From NCBI RefSeq assembly GCF_026163685.1, contig NZ_JAOXSR010000015.1:1-44187 (forward strand): a DNA stretch of 44,187 nt, read 5' to 3'. The DNA is from Oerskovia flava (lineage in GTDB: Bacteria; Actinomycetota; Actinomycetes; Actinomycetales; Cellulomonadaceae). Positions 29,135 through 37,129 of this stretch are shown here, one piece after another; position 1 is the stretch's first letter; each line of letters opens with the position of its first letter. The notes under the pieces were generated by a model, which did not search any database, was not told the origin of the DNA, and saw nothing but the letters and a program-made list of their open reading frames with translations. The position numbers and the translations under genes are program-made.

Positions 29135-29208
29135 CGTTTGTCGATACCCCACAAACGCCCTGGCGCCGGTGTGACGGTGACCGCAGGCCGTCCGCGCCGT
29201 GCGCGCGG

Positions 29209-29214
29209 TACGGT
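29209..29214 (+). promoter_or_regulatory. Candidate -10 (TACGGT) of fabG
   Basis: TACGGT predicts a start near 29221 and a leader of about 146 nt before the GTG at 29367. That leader carries the four CCACGAACC repeats. Confidence 0.45.
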
Positions 29215-29233
29215 CGGTGCGGCAGCCTGCGCC

Positions 29234-29355
29234 CCACGAACCGCGGTCCCCCACGAACCGCGGCGAGGAGCCGATCACGGTGGTGACACCCGACTGTGAC
29301 ACGCACGACACCGATCAGCCAGCATCCACGAACCAGACCCAGCACCCCACGAACC
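29234..29355 (+). repeat. Four CCACGAACC repeats in the fabG leader
   Basis: The 9-mer occurs in the same orientation at 29234-29242, 29251-29259, 29326-29334 and 29347-29355. The first pair is followed by GCGG and the second pair by AG, so the four form two doublets with inner start-to-start distances of 17 and 21. The 244-bp gap between DUF3099 and fabG contains no clear gene besides. Confidence 0.85.
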
Positions 29356-29366
29356 AGGAGGCGACC

Positions 29367-30107
29367 GTGCCGACAGCGCCCACGTCCGACCAGCCCGTAC
29401 CCGCACCGCGCACCGTCGTGGTCACCGGCGCGAACCGGGGCATCGGGCGTGCGATCGCCGAGCGCTTCGTCGCGAACGGCGACCGGGTCGCGACGCTGTA
29501 CCGCGGTGGCGACCTGCCCGACGGTGTCCTGGGTGCGGTGGCGGACGTCACCGACACGGCCGCCGTCGACGCCGCGTTCACGCAGATCGAGCAGGAGCTC
29601 GGCGCCGTCGAGGTCCTCGTCGCGAACGCGGGGGTGACGCGCGACCAGCTCCTCATGCGGATGAGCGACGAGGAGTTCACGTCCGTCCTGGACGTCAACC
29701 TCACCGGGACGTTCCGCTGCGTGCGCCGCGCCTCGAAGGGCATGATCCGCCAGCGTCGTGGCCGGATCGTGCTCATCTCCTCGGTGATCGGCCTCTACGG
29801 CGGCGCCGGGCAGGTCAACTACGCGGCGTCGAAGGCCGCGCTCGTCGGGATGGCCCGGTCGATCACCCGCGAGCTCGGCGGTCGCGGGATCACCGCGAAC
29901 GTCGTCGCCCCCGGCTTCATCGAGACCGCGATGACCGCCCAGCTCCCGCAGGAGCGTCAGGACGCCTACAAGGCGACCATCCCGGCCGGGCGTTTCGCAC
30001 AGCCGGACGAGGTCGCCGCCGCCGTGCAGTTCCTCGCCTCCGACGAGGCCGGCTACATCAGCGGCGCTGTGCTGCCGGTCGACGGTGGCCTCGGCATGGG
30101 GCACTGA
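29367..30107 (+). CDS. fabG: 3-oxoacyl-ACP reductase FabG
   Basis: NADPH-dependent short-chain dehydrogenase of fatty acid elongation (FAS-II). The 246-residue protein has the Rossmann motif VTGANRGIG, the NAG motif ANAGVTRDQLLM, and the catalytic Ser-Tyr-Lys set (ISSVIGLYGGAGQVNYAASKAA). GTG 29367 is chosen because AGGAGG stands 5 bases upstream (29356-29361) and the length then matches the family; the open frame upstream is low-complexity. Together with fabI it matches the mabA-inhA pair of mycobacteria, but here a 135-bp gap with its own promoter separates them. Confidence 0.95.
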   Translation: MPTAPTSDQPVPAPRTVVVTGANRGIGRAIAERFVANGDRVATLYRGGDLPDGVLGAVADVTDTAAVDAAFTQIEQELGAVEVLVANAGVTRDQLLMRMSDEEFTSVLDVNLTGTFRCVRRASKGMIRQRRGRIVLISSVIGLYGGAGQVNYAASKAALVGMARSITRELGGRGITANVVAPGFIETAMTAQLPQERQDAYKATIPAGRFAQPDEVAAAVQFLASDEAGYISGAVLPVDGGLGMGH

Positions 30108-30186
30108 GCGCCGGCCGCACGACCGCTCCTGGCGTGTCCCACGCCTCGACCCGCCGCCGGGCCCACCCGGTGGCCGCACTGACACC

Positions 30187-30225
30187 TCGTGGTGCACGCT
30201 CCAGTAGGATCGGGGCGCACCACGA
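30187..30225. promoter_or_regulatory. fabI promoter within a 9-bp inverted repeat
   Basis: TAGGAT (30205-30210) is the likely -10, with a start near 30217. Perfect arms TCGTGGTGC (30187-30195) and GCACCACGA (30217-30225) flank it symmetrically, 30 bp centre to centre. A regulator binding both arms would sit across the -10 and start site. AAGGAA at 30234-30239 is the ribosome site of fabI. Confidence 0.65.
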
Positions 30226-30242
30226 CGAACGGAAGGAAACCG

Positions 30243-31010
30243 ATGGGTCTGCTCGACGGCAAGAAGCTCCTGGTCACAGGAGTCCTCACCGACTCCTCGA
30301 TCGCGTTCCACGTGGCGCGGCTCGCGCAGCAGGAGGGTGCCGAGGTCGTGCTGACCTCCTTCGGGCGGCAGTTCCGGCTCACGCAGGCGATCGCCAAGCG
30401 CCTTCCGGCGCCCGCGCCCGTCGTCCAGCTCGACATCACCTCGGACGAGGACCTCGCGGCGCTGGCCGACCGGGTCTCCGAGCACGTCGACCGTCTCGAC
30501 GGGGTGGTGCACTCCATCGGGTTCGCCCCGCAGTCGGTCATGGGTGGCAACTTCCTCGCCGGCGAGTGGTCGGACGTCGCCACGGCCCTCGAGGTCTCCG
30601 CGTTCTCGCTGAAGTCCCTCGCCGTGGCCGCCAAGCCGCTGATGGCCTCGGGCGGCTCGATCGTCGGGCTCACGTTCGACGCGAGCTTTGCCTGGCCCGT
30701 CTACGACTGGATGGGCGTCGCGAAGGCCGCCTTCGAGTCGACCAGCCGCTACCTCGCGCGCGACCTCGGGCCCGAGGGCATCCGGGTCAACCTCGTCTCC
30801 GCCGGGCCGATCCGCACCACCGCGGCCAAGTCCATCCCCGGGTTCTCCGCGATGGAGGACGGCTGGCCAGAGCGTGCGCCGCTCGGCTGGGACCAGACCG
30901 ACCCCGAGCCCACGGCCCGCGCCGTCGCGGCGCTCCTGTCCGACTGGTTCCCCGCGACGACCGGAGAGATCGTGCACGTCGACGGTGGCGTGCACGCCAT
31001 GGGCCTGTGA
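30243..31010 (+). CDS. fabI: Enoyl-ACP reductase (NADH), FabI/InhA type
   Basis: Catalyses the last reduction of each fatty acid elongation cycle; the target of isoniazid and triclosan in relatives. The 255-residue protein opens with MGLLDGKKLLVTGVLTDSSI, typical of InhA, and has the Y-x6-K catalytic pair in VYDWMGVAKAAF, plus GPIRTTAAKSIPGF of the substrate loop. The ATG is supported by GGAAGGAAA 5 bases upstream; an in-frame ATG/GTG further 5' lies before the -10. The SixA gene follows after 7 bases. Confidence 0.97.
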   Translation: MGLLDGKKLLVTGVLTDSSIAFHVARLAQQEGAEVVLTSFGRQFRLTQAIAKRLPAPAPVVQLDITSDEDLAALADRVSEHVDRLDGVVHSIGFAPQSVMGGNFLAGEWSDVATALEVSAFSLKSLAVAAKPLMASGGSIVGLTFDASFAWPVYDWMGVAKAAFESTSRYLARDLGPEGIRVNLVSAGPIRTTAAKSIPGFSAMEDGWPERAPLGWDQTDPEPTARAVAALLSDWFPATTGEIVHVDGGVHAMGL

Positions 31011-31017
31011 CGGTGCG

Positions 31018-31548
31018 ATGACCTCTCTCGAGTCGACGACGCACCGTCTGGTGCTCCTGCGTCACGCCAAGGCCGAGCCTGCCGGGAGCGTTGACGACGT
31101 GCTGCGCCCCCTGGCGCTCAACGGCCGGCGGCAGGCCGGCCGGGTAGGCGCTGCGCTCGCCGGTGCCGGGCTCGTTCCCGAGCTCGTCCTGTGCTCCACC
31201 GCGCTGCGCACGCGTCAGACCTGGGAGCTGCTGTCGCCGCACCTCGGCGAGGCCGCTCCCGAGCTGGGTCTCAGCGACACCTTGTACGCCGCGGGTGTCG
31301 ACGACGTCCTCGAGCTCGTGCGCGACGCCGGCAACGGCGTGCGCACGCTGCTCGTCGTCGGCCACGAGCCGACCATGGCGGCGACGGCCGCGTTCCTCGC
31401 CGGGCCCGGCTCCGACTCCGGTGCCGTGGCGCAGGTGCGGGTCGGGGTGCCGACCGCGACCTACAGTGTGCTCGAGTCGCCTGACCCGTGGTCGGAGTGG
31501 GGCGAGGGCGTTGCGTCGCTCACCTACGTCGGGCGTCCCGCCGCGTAG
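31018..31548 (+). CDS. sixA: SixA-type phosphohistidine phosphatase
   Basis: A 176-residue histidine phosphatase of branch 1. The catalytic RHG-like motif is LLRHAKAEPAG (residues about 13-23), with a second His in VVGHEPTMAATAAFL and the arginine segment STALRTRQTWELL. SixA removes phosphate from phosphohistidine proteins (family knowledge); small-molecule substrates are equally possible. It follows fabI closely and probably shares its transcript. The gene ends 16 bases before the convergent serB stop, with no hairpin between. Confidence 0.88.
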   Translation: MTSLESTTHRLVLLRHAKAEPAGSVDDVLRPLALNGRRQAGRVGAALAGAGLVPELVLCSTALRTRQTWELLSPHLGEAAPELGLSDTLYAAGVDDVLELVRDAGNGVRTLLVVGHEPTMAATAAFLAGPGSDSGAVAQVRVGVPTATYSVLESPDPWSEWGEGVASLTYVGRPAA

Positions 31549-31564
31549 GTGGTCGTGCGTCGGC

Positions 31565-32263
31565 TCAGCGGGAGCCCGCGGTCGCGACGTCCGCGCCGTC
31601 GACGACACCGTCGATGACCGCGAGCACGGCGTCCAGCCGGGGGCCGTCCACCGCGTAGGGCGCCTGCGCCCGCACCACGGGCTTGGCGGCGAACGCGATC
31701 CCGATCCCCGCGGCGTCGATCATGTCGAGGTCGTTCGCGCCGTCGCCGATCGCCACGGTGTCCTCGGTCGGGATCCCTTCGACGATGGCGAACTCGCGCA
31801 GCGCCTGGGCCTTCGCCGCCCGGTCGACGACGGGGCCGGTGGTCCGACCCGTCAGCTTGCCGTCGACGACCTCGAGGCGGTTGGCGCGGAACCGGGTGAT
31901 GCCGAGATCGGCGGCCAGGTCGGCGACGAGCTCGGCGAACCCGCCCGAGACCAGCGCCACGGTCCAGCCCCGGCGGTGGCACTCCGCGACCAGTTCGCGG
32001 GCGCCGGGCGTGTAGCTCGTTCGCGCGAGGACGTCGGCGAAGGCGGCGACGGGTACTCCGGCCAGGGTGGCGACCCGCTCGTGCAGCGACGCGGCGAAGT
32101 CGATCTCGCCCCGCATCGCTCGCTCGGTGATCTCCGTGACCTCACGGCGTGTGCCCGCGTGGTCGGCGAGGAGCTCGATGACCTCCTGGGAGATGAGCGT
32201 CGAGTCGACGTCCATGACGACGAGCCGACGCCGGTGGTCGGCGGCCGGTGACTGCTCAGTCAA
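31565..32263 (-). CDS. serB: Phosphoserine phosphatase SerB (catalytic domain only)
   Basis: Final step of serine synthesis. The 232-residue HAD enzyme has DVDST at residues 18-22, the Ser/Gly motif [10 protein letters not shown], and [10 protein letters not shown] for Mg binding. It lacks the N-terminal ACT domains of mycobacterial SerB2. The TTG start at 32263 is chosen because AAGGGAAG lies 6-8 bases upstream, and it overlaps the glgC end by 8 bases; no ATG/GTG between it and the motif leaves a sensible N-terminus. It is probably cotranscribed with glgC. Confidence 0.9.
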   Translation of the reverse strand: MTEQSPAADHRRRLVVMDVDSTLISQEVIELLADHAGTRREVTEITERAMRGEIDFAASLHERVATLAGVPVAAFADVLARTSYTPGARELVAECHRRGWTVALVSGGFAELVADLAADLGITRFRANRLEVVDGKLTGRTTGPVVDRAAKAQALREFAIVEGIPTEDTVAIGDGANDLDMIDAAGIGIAFAAKPVVRAQAPYAVDGPRLDAVLAVIDGVVDGADVATAGSR

Positions 32264-33494
32264 TGATGCTTCCCTTGGGGACGACGGTGATGCCCGAGGC
32301 GGTGACGGTGAAGCCCCGCGCACGGTCCTGCTCGGTGTCGAGGCCGATCCGGGCGCGTTCGCCGACGATGACGTTCTTGTCGATGATCGCCCGGTGGACC
32401 TGGGCGTGGCGGTGCACCTGGACACCGTCCATGAGGACGCTGTCGGAGACCGACGCCCACGAGTGCAGGTGGACGCCCGGGGAGAGCACCGACCCGACCG
32501 CTGTCGCGCCCGAGATGAGGACTCCGGGCGAGACGATCGAGTCCGCGGCGTGGCCGAGACGGCCCTGACCGGCGTGCACGAACTTCGCGGGCGGCAGGCC
32601 GGTGTACCCGGTGTGCAGCGGCCACTCGTCGTTGTAGAGGTTGAACACCGGGGTGACGGCGATGAGGTCCTTGTTGGCGTCGTAGTACGAGTCGATCGTC
32701 CCCACGTCGCGCCAGTAGTCCCGGTCGCGGTCGGCGGACCCCGGCACGTCGTTGCGGATGAAGTCGTAGACGCCCGCGGTACCGCGCTCGACGAACGCGG
32801 GCACGATGTCCCCGCCCATGTCGTGGCGGGAGGTGGGGTTCGACGCGTCGGCGGTCACGGCGTCGACCAGGGCGTCGGCGTCGATGACGTAGTTGCCCAT
32901 GGAGGCCAGGATCTCCTGGGGCGAGTCCGAGAGCCCGACAGGGTCAGTGGGCTTCTCGAGGAACGCCTTGATCCGCTCGGGGTCCTGCGGGTCGGTCTCG
33001 ATCACACCGAACTGGTCCGCCATGGTGATGGGCTGGCGGATGCCCGCGACGGTCAGCTGGGCGCCCGAGGCGATGTGGGCGTCGACCATCTGCGAGAAGT
33101 CCATGCGGTAGACGTGGTCCGCACCGACCACGACCACGATGTCGGGCCGCTCGTCGTCGATGATGTTGAGGCACTGGTAGATGGCGTCGGCGCTGCCGAG
33201 GTACCAGTGCTTGCCCACCCGCTGCTGTGCCGGGACGGGCGCGACGTAGTTGCCGAGGAGCGCCGACATGCGCCATGTCTTGGTGATGTGGCGGTCGAGG
33301 CTGTGCGACTTGTACTGCGTGAGCACGACGATGTGCAGGTAGTGGGAGTTGACGAGGTTCGACAGCGCGAAGTCGACCAGGCGGTAGATCCCTCCGAAGG
33401 GCACGGCAGGTTTCGCCCGGTGTGCCGTCAGTGGCATCAGGCGGTTGCCTTCTCCGCCCGCGAGGACGATGGCGAGGACGCGTGGTGCAGCCAT
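32256..33494 (-). CDS. glgC: Glucose-1-phosphate adenylyltransferase
   Basis: Makes ADP-glucose for glycogen or maltosyl synthesis. The 412-residue protein has the nucleotide motif [25 protein letters not shown] (start at residue 12), the substrate segments [10 protein letters not shown] and [12 protein letters not shown], catalytic Asp in [12 protein letters not shown], and C-terminal left-handed beta-helix repeats ([20 protein letters not shown]). The ATG at 33494 stands 6 bases after a -10 element, so the gene is leaderless. It is divergent from the glycogen synthase gene, the common arrangement in actinobacteria. Confidence 0.97.
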   Translation of the reverse strand: MAAPRVLAIVLAGGEGNRLMPLTAHRAKPAVPFGGIYRLVDFALSNLVNSHYLHIVVLTQYKSHSLDRHITKTWRMSALLGNYVAPVPAQQRVGKHWYLGSADAIYQCLNIIDDERPDIVVVVGADHVYRMDFSQMVDAHIASGAQLTVAGIRQPITMADQFGVIETDPQDPERIKAFLEKPTDPVGLSDSPQEILASMGNYVIDADALVDAVTADASNPTSRHDMGGDIVPAFVERGTAGVYDFIRNDVPGSADRDRDYWRDVGTIDSYYDANKDLIAVTPVFNLYNDEWPLHTGYTGLPPAKFVHAGQGRLGHAADSIVSPGVLISGATAVGSVLSPGVHLHSWASVSDSVLMDGVQVHRHAQVHRAIIDKNVIVGERARIGLDTEQDRARGFTVTASGITVVPKGSIID

Positions 33495-33500
33495 GCTCAG

Positions 33501-33506
33501 ACCGTA
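33501..33506 (-). promoter_or_regulatory. -10 element of glgC, leaderless promoter
   Basis: TACGGT on the minus strand, then 6 bases (CTGAGC), then ATG. The 135-bp region to the glgA start carries both divergent promoters and no other clear element. Confidence 0.7.
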
Positions 33507-33616
33507 GTCCCTCCGGCGCCCGGTCGGTACCGGGACTCGCATGGTGGGCAGCGTGCGCAGCCGGCGAGTCCTGGACTGCGTCCGGACGGCGTGGCGACGA
33601 ACGGGGCCGCACACGC

Positions 33617-33622
33617 TAGCGT
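33617..33622 (+). promoter_or_regulatory. -10 element of glgA, leaderless promoter
   Basis: TAGCGT, then 7 bases (GACGTCT), then the GTG start. No ribosome site lies between. Confidence 0.7.
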
Positions 33623-33629
33623 GACGTCT

Positions 33630-34838
33630 GTGAGAGTCGACCTGCTGACCCGTGAGTACCCGCCCCACGTCTACGGTGGCGCCGGTGTGCACGTCGCCGA
33701 GCTGTCTGCGGTCCTGCGCCCCCACGTCGACGTGCGCGTGCGGTGCTTCGACGGCCCCCGTTCCGAGGAGGGCGTGACCGGCTACAGCGTGCCCGCCGTG
33801 CTCGCCGGGGCGAATGCCGCGCTGGGCACCTTCGGCGTCGACCTGGAGATGTCCGGCGACGTCGCGGGTGCCGACCTCGTCCACTCGCACACCTGGTACG
33901 CGAACCTTGCCGGCCACCTCGCCGGCCTCCTGCACGGGGTGCCGCACGTGCTCTCGGCGCACTCCCTCGAGCCGCTGCGGCCGTGGAAGGCCGAGCAGCT
34001 GGCGGGCGGCTACGCGCTGTCGTCCTGGGCGGAGCGCACGGCCTACGAGGGCGCGGCCGCGATCATCGCCGTCTCCGCGGGGATGCGGGCCGACATCCTG
34101 CGCGTCTACCCGCAGCTCGACCCGGACAAGGTCCACGTCGTGCACAACGGCATCGACCTGGACGGCTGGCGGCGTCCCGAGGGCACGGCCCAGGAGGCCG
34201 CGGCGGACCGTGTCGCCCGTGACCTGGGGATCGACCCGGACCGGCCCGCCGTCGTGTTCGTCGGCCGGATCACCCGGCAGAAGGGCCTGCCGTACCTGCT
34301 GCGGGCGGCGGCCGCGCTGCCCGACGACGTCCAGCTCGTGCTGTGCGCCGGTGCGCCGGACACCCCGGAGATCGCCGCAGAGGTCAGCGGCGCGGTCGCG
34401 GAGCTGCAGAAGACCCGCGCCGGGGTCGTGTGGATCGAGCAGATGCTGCCGCGCGCCGAGCTGGTCGCGGTCCTCGCCGCGTGCACGGTCTTCGTGTGCC
34501 CGTCGATCTACGAGCCGCTCGGGATCGTCAATCTCGAGGCGATGGCGGTCGGGCTCCCGGTCGTCGGCAGCGCCACGGGCGGGATCCCCGAGGTCGTCGA
34601 CGACGGCGTGACCGGGGTCCTCGTCCCCCTCGAGCAGGCGGACGACGGCACGGGCACGCCCCTGGACCCGGACCGGTTCGTGCGGGACCTCACGCAGGCG
34701 CTGCGCTCGATGGTCGAGGATCCAGCGCGCGCCGCCGAGATGGGCGTGGCCGCTCGTCGCCGCGTCGAGGACCACTTCGCGTGGCACGCGATCGCGGAGC
34801 GTACGCTCGACGTCTACCGCGCGGTGCTGCCGGGCTGA
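33630..34838 (+). CDS. glgA: Glycogen synthase / maltose-1-phosphate synthase (GT4, GlgA/GlgM type)
   Basis: ADP-glucose-dependent glycosyltransferase with a GT-B fold in 402 residues. Seen: the N-terminal [19 protein letters not shown], the acceptor region [11 protein letters not shown], the central [14 protein letters not shown], and the nucleotide motif [20 protein letters not shown] (E-x7-E type) in the C-terminal half. This is the Corynebacterium/Mycobacterium GlgA group; the mycobacterial member was re-described as GlgM, which makes maltose-1-phosphate (literature knowledge). Sequence alone does not separate the two reactions. GTG is set by the -10. Confidence 0.94.
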   Translation: MRVDLLTREYPPHVYGGAGVHVAELSAVLRPHVDVRVRCFDGPRSEEGVTGYSVPAVLAGANAALGTFGVDLEMSGDVAGADLVHSHTWYANLAGHLAGLLHGVPHVLSAHSLEPLRPWKAEQLAGGYALSSWAERTAYEGAAAIIAVSAGMRADILRVYPQLDPDKVHVVHNGIDLDGWRRPEGTAQEAAADRVARDLGIDPDRPAVVFVGRITRQKGLPYLLRAAAALPDDVQLVLCAGAPDTPEIAAEVSGAVAELQKTRAGVVWIEQMLPRAELVAVLAACTVFVCPSIYEPLGIVNLEAMAVGLPVVGSATGGIPEVVDDGVTGVLVPLEQADDGTGTPLDPDRFVRDLTQALRSMVEDPARAAEMGVAARRRVEDHFAWHAIAERTLDVYRAVLPG

Positions 34839-34866
34839 GCGGTCGTCGCCGGGCGAGCAGCGGTCG

Positions 34867-35670
34867 TCACAGGGCGAGCGTGGCGGCCGACATGGCCCGG
34901 CGGGCGCCCCGCTCGACCTCGCGCAGCGCGCTCGAGCGCTGGTCGGCCTGCCAGAGGTTCACCGCACCGCCGTCGTCCGCGGTGGCCAGGTCGACGATCC
35001 CGCGCAGGCGCGCCGCCTGGGAGAGCACCCGCACCGTACGACCGTCCAGGTCGGGGGGCAGGAGGGTGCCCGGCAGGGTCCCCGAGCGCAGCTGCGCGAT
35101 CTGATCGGCGGCGTCCTCGCGCCAGCGCGCCACGTCGAGGGACATGAGCGCCTCGGTCGCGGTGAGCAGCGCGGTCCGCAGGTCACGCTCGGCGTCGGAG
35201 AGCGAGCCGACCACCCCCAGCACCCGGTCCGTCCAGGCCGGCACGGGCTCGACGTGCCAGGTCACGAGGTGGCCTGGCTCGTAGACGCTGCCGAACTCCT
35301 CGACCTCGGGCACCGCGGCCCACGACCCGTCGCGAGTGGTCACCAGCACGCACTCGCCGGCGTCGGCTGCGGCGGGGGACACGGGGGCGGGGACGCCCAG
35401 CACGTCGCCCGGCGCCGGCAGGAGGGCGACGACCTGCCGCGGGCCGCCCGACCACCGCCCGACCAGGTCGGCGAGGGTGCGCGGGGTCGAGACGAGCACG
35501 TCCTCGTCGCCGATCCGCCCGACGACGGCGTGCGCCTCGTCGTCGCCCTGCACTGCCCGCAGGAGAGGGTCGCCAGCACCGGTCACCGATGGTGCCGGGC
35601 GCGGCGATGACCGCAGCCACAGGGCGAGCAGGACGCTGCGCGGCAGGTGCGGGGCGGAATGGGAATCCAC
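34867..35670 (-). CDS. Hypothetical protein divergent from an ABC ATPase
   Basis: A 267-residue soluble protein that I do not recognise. It contains acidic and Ala/Leu-rich stretches with no signal peptide or membrane helix. Residues about 50-165 look like mixed alpha/beta ([46 protein letters not shown]) and about 180-267 are helical. GTG 35670 is chosen because the minus-strand -10 TAGGTT ends 7 bases upstream; an open frame continues far upstream across the neighbour and is a shadow. Codon bias matches nearby genes, which supports it as real. Confidence 0.75.
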   Translation of the reverse strand: MDSHSAPHLPRSVLLALWLRSSPRPAPSVTGAGDPLLRAVQGDDEAHAVVGRIGDEDVLVSTPRTLADLVGRWSGGPRQVVALLPAPGDVLGVPAPVSPAAADAGECVLVTTRDGSWAAVPEVEEFGSVYEPGHLVTWHVEPVPAWTDRVLGVVGSLSDAERDLRTALLTATEALMSLDVARWREDAADQIAQLRSGTLPGTLLPPDLDGRTVRVLSQAARLRGIVDLATADDGGAVNLWQADQRSSALREVERGARRAMSAATLAL

Positions 35671-35677
35671 GCCGCCC

Positions 35678-35689
35678 AACCTATAGGGT
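35678..35689. promoter_or_regulatory. Back-to-back palindromic -10 pair for divergent leaderless genes
   Basis: AACCTATAGGGT holds TAGGGT on the plus strand (35684-35689), 8 bases before the ATG at 35698, and TAGGTT on the minus strand (35683-35678), 7 bases before the GTG at 35670. The two -10s abut at a TATA centre within a 27-bp gap. Polymerase cannot occupy both at once. Confidence 0.7.
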
Positions 35690-35697
35690 CGGGTCCC

Positions 35698-36486
35698 ATG
35701 AGCGCGGTTCTGGACCTTCGGAGCGTCACCGTCAGACGCGGCACCAAGACCATCCTCGACTCCGTGGACTGGCAGGTGAACGAGGGCGAGCGGTGGGTGA
35801 TCCTGGGCCGCAACGGCGCCGGGAAGACGACGCTCCTGCAGATCGCCGCGGCGCGCATGCACCCGACGGCGGGCACCGCGGACCTGCTCGACGAACGCCT
35901 CGGTCGGGTGGACGTCTTCGAGCTGCGCCCCCGGATCGGGCTGGCCAGCGCGGCGCTCGCGGACCGCATCCCCGGCTCGGAGACCGTGCGCAACGTCGTG
36001 CTCACCGCGGCCTACGGCGTGACGGGTCGCTGGCGCGAGACGTACGAGGAGTTCGACACGCAGCGTGCGGACGACCTCCTGGCCGCCTTCGGGGTCGGGG
36101 ACCTCGCGGACCGCTTGTTCGGGACCCTCAGCGAGGGGGAGCGCAAGCGCACCCAGATCGCCCGCGCGCTCATGACCGACCCGGAGCTGCTCCTCCTGGA
36201 CGAGCCCGCCGCCGGGCTCGACCTCGGGGGACGCGAAGAGCTGGTCGGCGCGCTCGCAGAGCTGGCCGGCGACCCGGTGTCGCCCGTGCTGGTGCTCGTC
36301 ACGCACCACGTCGAGGAGATCCCGCCGGGCTTCACGCACCTGCTGCTCCTCAAGGACGGCCGCGTGCACGCGGCCGGCCCGATCTCCGAGGTGCTCACGG
36401 CGCAGAACCTCAGTGACGCCTACGACCTCCCGCTCGTCGTCGCGCACGGCGGTGGCCGGTGGATGGCGCGCGCGGCGCGGCCCTGA
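35698..36486 (+). CDS. ABC-type ATPase without adjacent permease
   Basis: A 262-residue ATPase. Walker A GRNGAGKTT, signature LSEGERKRTQIARAL (Glu in place of the second Gly), Walker B LLLLDEPAAGLD and the switch THHVEEIPPGFTH are all present. The pattern THHVEEIPPGFTHLLLLKDG recalls the YlmA/ModF-like group, a single ABC domain often encoded alone. No membrane partner lies beside it, so it may act without a transport channel or with a distant one. ATG start is leaderless. Confidence 0.9.
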   Translation: MSAVLDLRSVTVRRGTKTILDSVDWQVNEGERWVILGRNGAGKTTLLQIAAARMHPTAGTADLLDERLGRVDVFELRPRIGLASAALADRIPGSETVRNVVLTAAYGVTGRWRETYEEFDTQRADDLLAAFGVGDLADRLFGTLSEGERKRTQIARALMTDPELLLLDEPAAGLDLGGREELVGALAELAGDPVSPVLVLVTHHVEEIPPGFTHLLLLKDGRVHAAGPISEVLTAQNLSDAYDLPLVVAHGGGRWMARAARP

Positions 36487-36544
36487 TCGTCCCGTGCCGG
36501 TCTGTCGACCGCCCTCCGAAAGATGCGAGATGCGCGGAAACTCG

Positions 36545-36561
36545 GTAAAGTCTGAGTAAAG
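36545..36561 (+). promoter_or_regulatory. nfeD promoter region with GTAAAG repeat
   Basis: GTAAAG occurs at 36545-36550 and 36556-36561, an 11-bp period. The first gives TAAAGT (36546-36551), a TANNNT -10 with a predicted start near 36558 and a ~38-nt leader. GGAAAC at 36536-36541 resembles an ECF-sigma -35, but its spacing to any GTT is about 20, which is long. Confidence 0.45.
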
Positions 36562-36595
36562 GTTGCGGGCGTCGTCCTGCAGATCGGGGGTCGTC

Positions 36596-37075
36596 ATGGA
36601 CTGGTTGTGGTGGGTCGGGGCGGGGCTCCTCCTCGTCGTCATCGAGATCATCTCCCTGGAGCTCGTCCTCATCATGTTCGCCGGCGGTGCGTTCGCCGCG
36701 GCCGGCGTCAACGCGGCCGGTGGCCCCGTGTGGCTGCAGGTCCTCACCTTCGCCGTGGTGTCCGCGGCGCTGCTGTTCACCCTGCGCCCCTGGCTCCTGC
36801 GCCACCTGCGCGACCGGGTGCCCTTGACCGAGACCAACGCCGCCGCGCAGGTCGGTCGCCCGGCTCTGGTCGTCGACACGGTCACCGAGTTCGACGGCCG
36901 GGTGAAGCTCTCCGGCGAGGTCTGGAGCGCGCGCACCGAGGACGGCGCCCCGTCGCTGCGGACCGGCACCGAGGCGCGCGTCGTACGGATCGACGGCGCG
37001 ACGGCGGTCGTCCGCAGGGAATCGGCGGACCACCCGCCGGCCGACCACCCGCCGGCCGACCACCCCACCGCGTGA
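36596..37075 (+). CDS. NfeD-family membrane protein
   Basis: A 159-residue protein with two to three membrane helices in residues 2-70, a linker, and a C-terminal soluble OB-like domain (AAQVGRPALVVDTVTEFDGRVKLSGEVWSA). NfeD proteins pair with SPFH proteins, here the next gene 54 bases downstream, and matter in membrane organisation or proteolysis of stomatins (family knowledge). ATG is preceded by GGGGG at about 36585-36589. The last residues repeat ADHPPADHPPADHPTA, from a 15-bp DNA repeat. Gene order matches Rv1487-Rv1488. Confidence 0.9.
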   Translation: MDWLWWVGAGLLLVVIEIISLELVLIMFAGGAFAAAGVNAAGGPVWLQVLTFAVVSAALLFTLRPWLLRHLRDRVPLTETNAAAQVGRPALVVDTVTEFDGRVKLSGEVWSARTEDGAPSLRTGTEARVVRIDGATAVVRRESADHPPADHPPADHPTA

Positions 37076-37129
37076 GGCGGGCCCACCGACGCTCGACCAC
37101 TCGTCCGCACCACACCCTGGAGCTCCTTG

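Noticed and set aside
29234-29355. CCACGAACC copies as a small CRISPR array
   Set aside because: The 9-bp units are too short, and spacing (17, 75 and 21) is irregular; no cas genes are present.
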